DNA of 5,573 nucleotides, from contig JADFMZ010000050.1 of NCBI GenBank assembly GCA_022563615.1, forward strand, positions 1 to 5,573, written 5' to 3'. The notes under the pieces were generated by a model. It saw only the letters and a program-made list of their open reading frames with translations. It was not told the origin of the DNA and did no database searches. Positions 5,432-5,573 of this stretch are shown here, one piece after another. The translations under genes were made by a program, and so were the position numbers. The first letter of the stretch is position 1. Each line of letters opens with the position of its first letter. The DNA is from Planctomycetota bacterium. Lineage in GTDB: Bacteria; Planctomycetota; Phycisphaerae; UBA1845.

Positions 5432-5573
5432 GTCCCGTAGGGACATTTGACAATAGCCCAGCGATTTATCGCTGGGTCCCAAGTCCAGGGCCAAGAGTCA
5501 GTCCCGTAGGGACGGCTGAGGCGCTCGACCTCAGAGACGTGCGCCTGCTTCACTTCAGTCGTCCCTACGGGAC
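5432..5573. repeat. Palindromic repeat cluster, family B, continuing past the right edge
   Basis: Three copies of a 13-base palindrome are present: GTCCCGTAGGGAC at 5432-5444 and 5501-5513, and its reverse complement at 5561-5573. Between the first two is a hairpin with a perfect 9-bp stem, CCCAGCGAT-TT-ATCGCTGGG (5457-5476). Between the last two is CTGAGG/CCTCAG (5516-5521 with 5529-5534). Copies 2 and 3 form an inverted pair extending over 19 bases (5501-5519 and 5555-5573), with 18 identical. The last unit ends at the window edge, so the cluster probably continues. It resembles REP-like mobile palindromes; no transposase is present here. Confidence 0.75.

Noticed and set aside
5267..5494. 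Extending the glycosyltransferase to the ATG at 5494 (455 residues)
   Set aside because: The added segment translates the family B hairpin, the -35 and -10 elements and a Shine-Dalgarno, is Cys-rich with no family similarity, and lies upstream of the predicted transcription start.
5182..5553. A 123-codon minus-strand ORF starting at 5553
   Set aside because: Its first 75 codons read through family B palindromes. Only the part from the ATG at 5328 has a promoter, a Shine-Dalgarno and a protein-like signal sequence.
5432..5573. CRISPR array
   Set aside because: The repeated unit is a short 13-base palindrome in both orientations with unequal gaps of 56 and 47 bases, and there are no uniform repeats or spacers.

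Overview
The window looks like chromosomal DNA from a GC-rich environmental bacterium. I favour a planctomycete or a relative, from three things: the Asp-box secreted protein, a long-form NadA close to the Bacillus subtilis length, and two families of small interspersed palindromes whose look I associate with planctomycete and acidobacterial genomes. That assignment is recollection and inference, not a search result.

All four substantial genes lie on the minus strand, so they read from right to left. In transcription order they are: a GT4 glycosyltransferase of the TreT (trehalose synthase) type, 4127-5266, whose 5' part is missing or replaced; an MBL-fold metallo-hydrolase with a complete HLHSDH motif, 3097-3981; quinolinate synthase nadA, 1530-2642; and a secreted Asp-box (BNR) repeat protein, 1-1251, which runs off the left edge. 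The Asp-box gene is open for 417 codons from a GTG start to base 1, with four Asp-boxes.

Gaps of 145, 454 and 278 bases separate the genes. Two good sigma-70-like promoters are visible, upstream of the Asp-box gene and upstream of the glycosyltransferase. The genes therefore look like separate transcription units, not an operon, and I see no shared pathway.

The gaps hold most of the unexplained structure. Region 2643-3096 carries a pair of inverted 27-base palindromic repeats, a third related hairpin close behind the MBL gene, and a longer, weaker symmetry around the pair. The right edge (5432-5573) is a dense cluster of a second palindrome family (GTCCCGTAGGGAC units around a 9-bp-stem hairpin). 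It abuts the damaged 5' end of the glycosyltransferase.

That junction is the most unusual point in the window. A promoter, a Shine-Dalgarno sequence and an ATG lead into a signal-peptide-like ORF, and this is joined out of frame to the middle of a glycosyltransferase. I found no CRISPR array, tRNA, rRNA, transposase or recognisable defence system.
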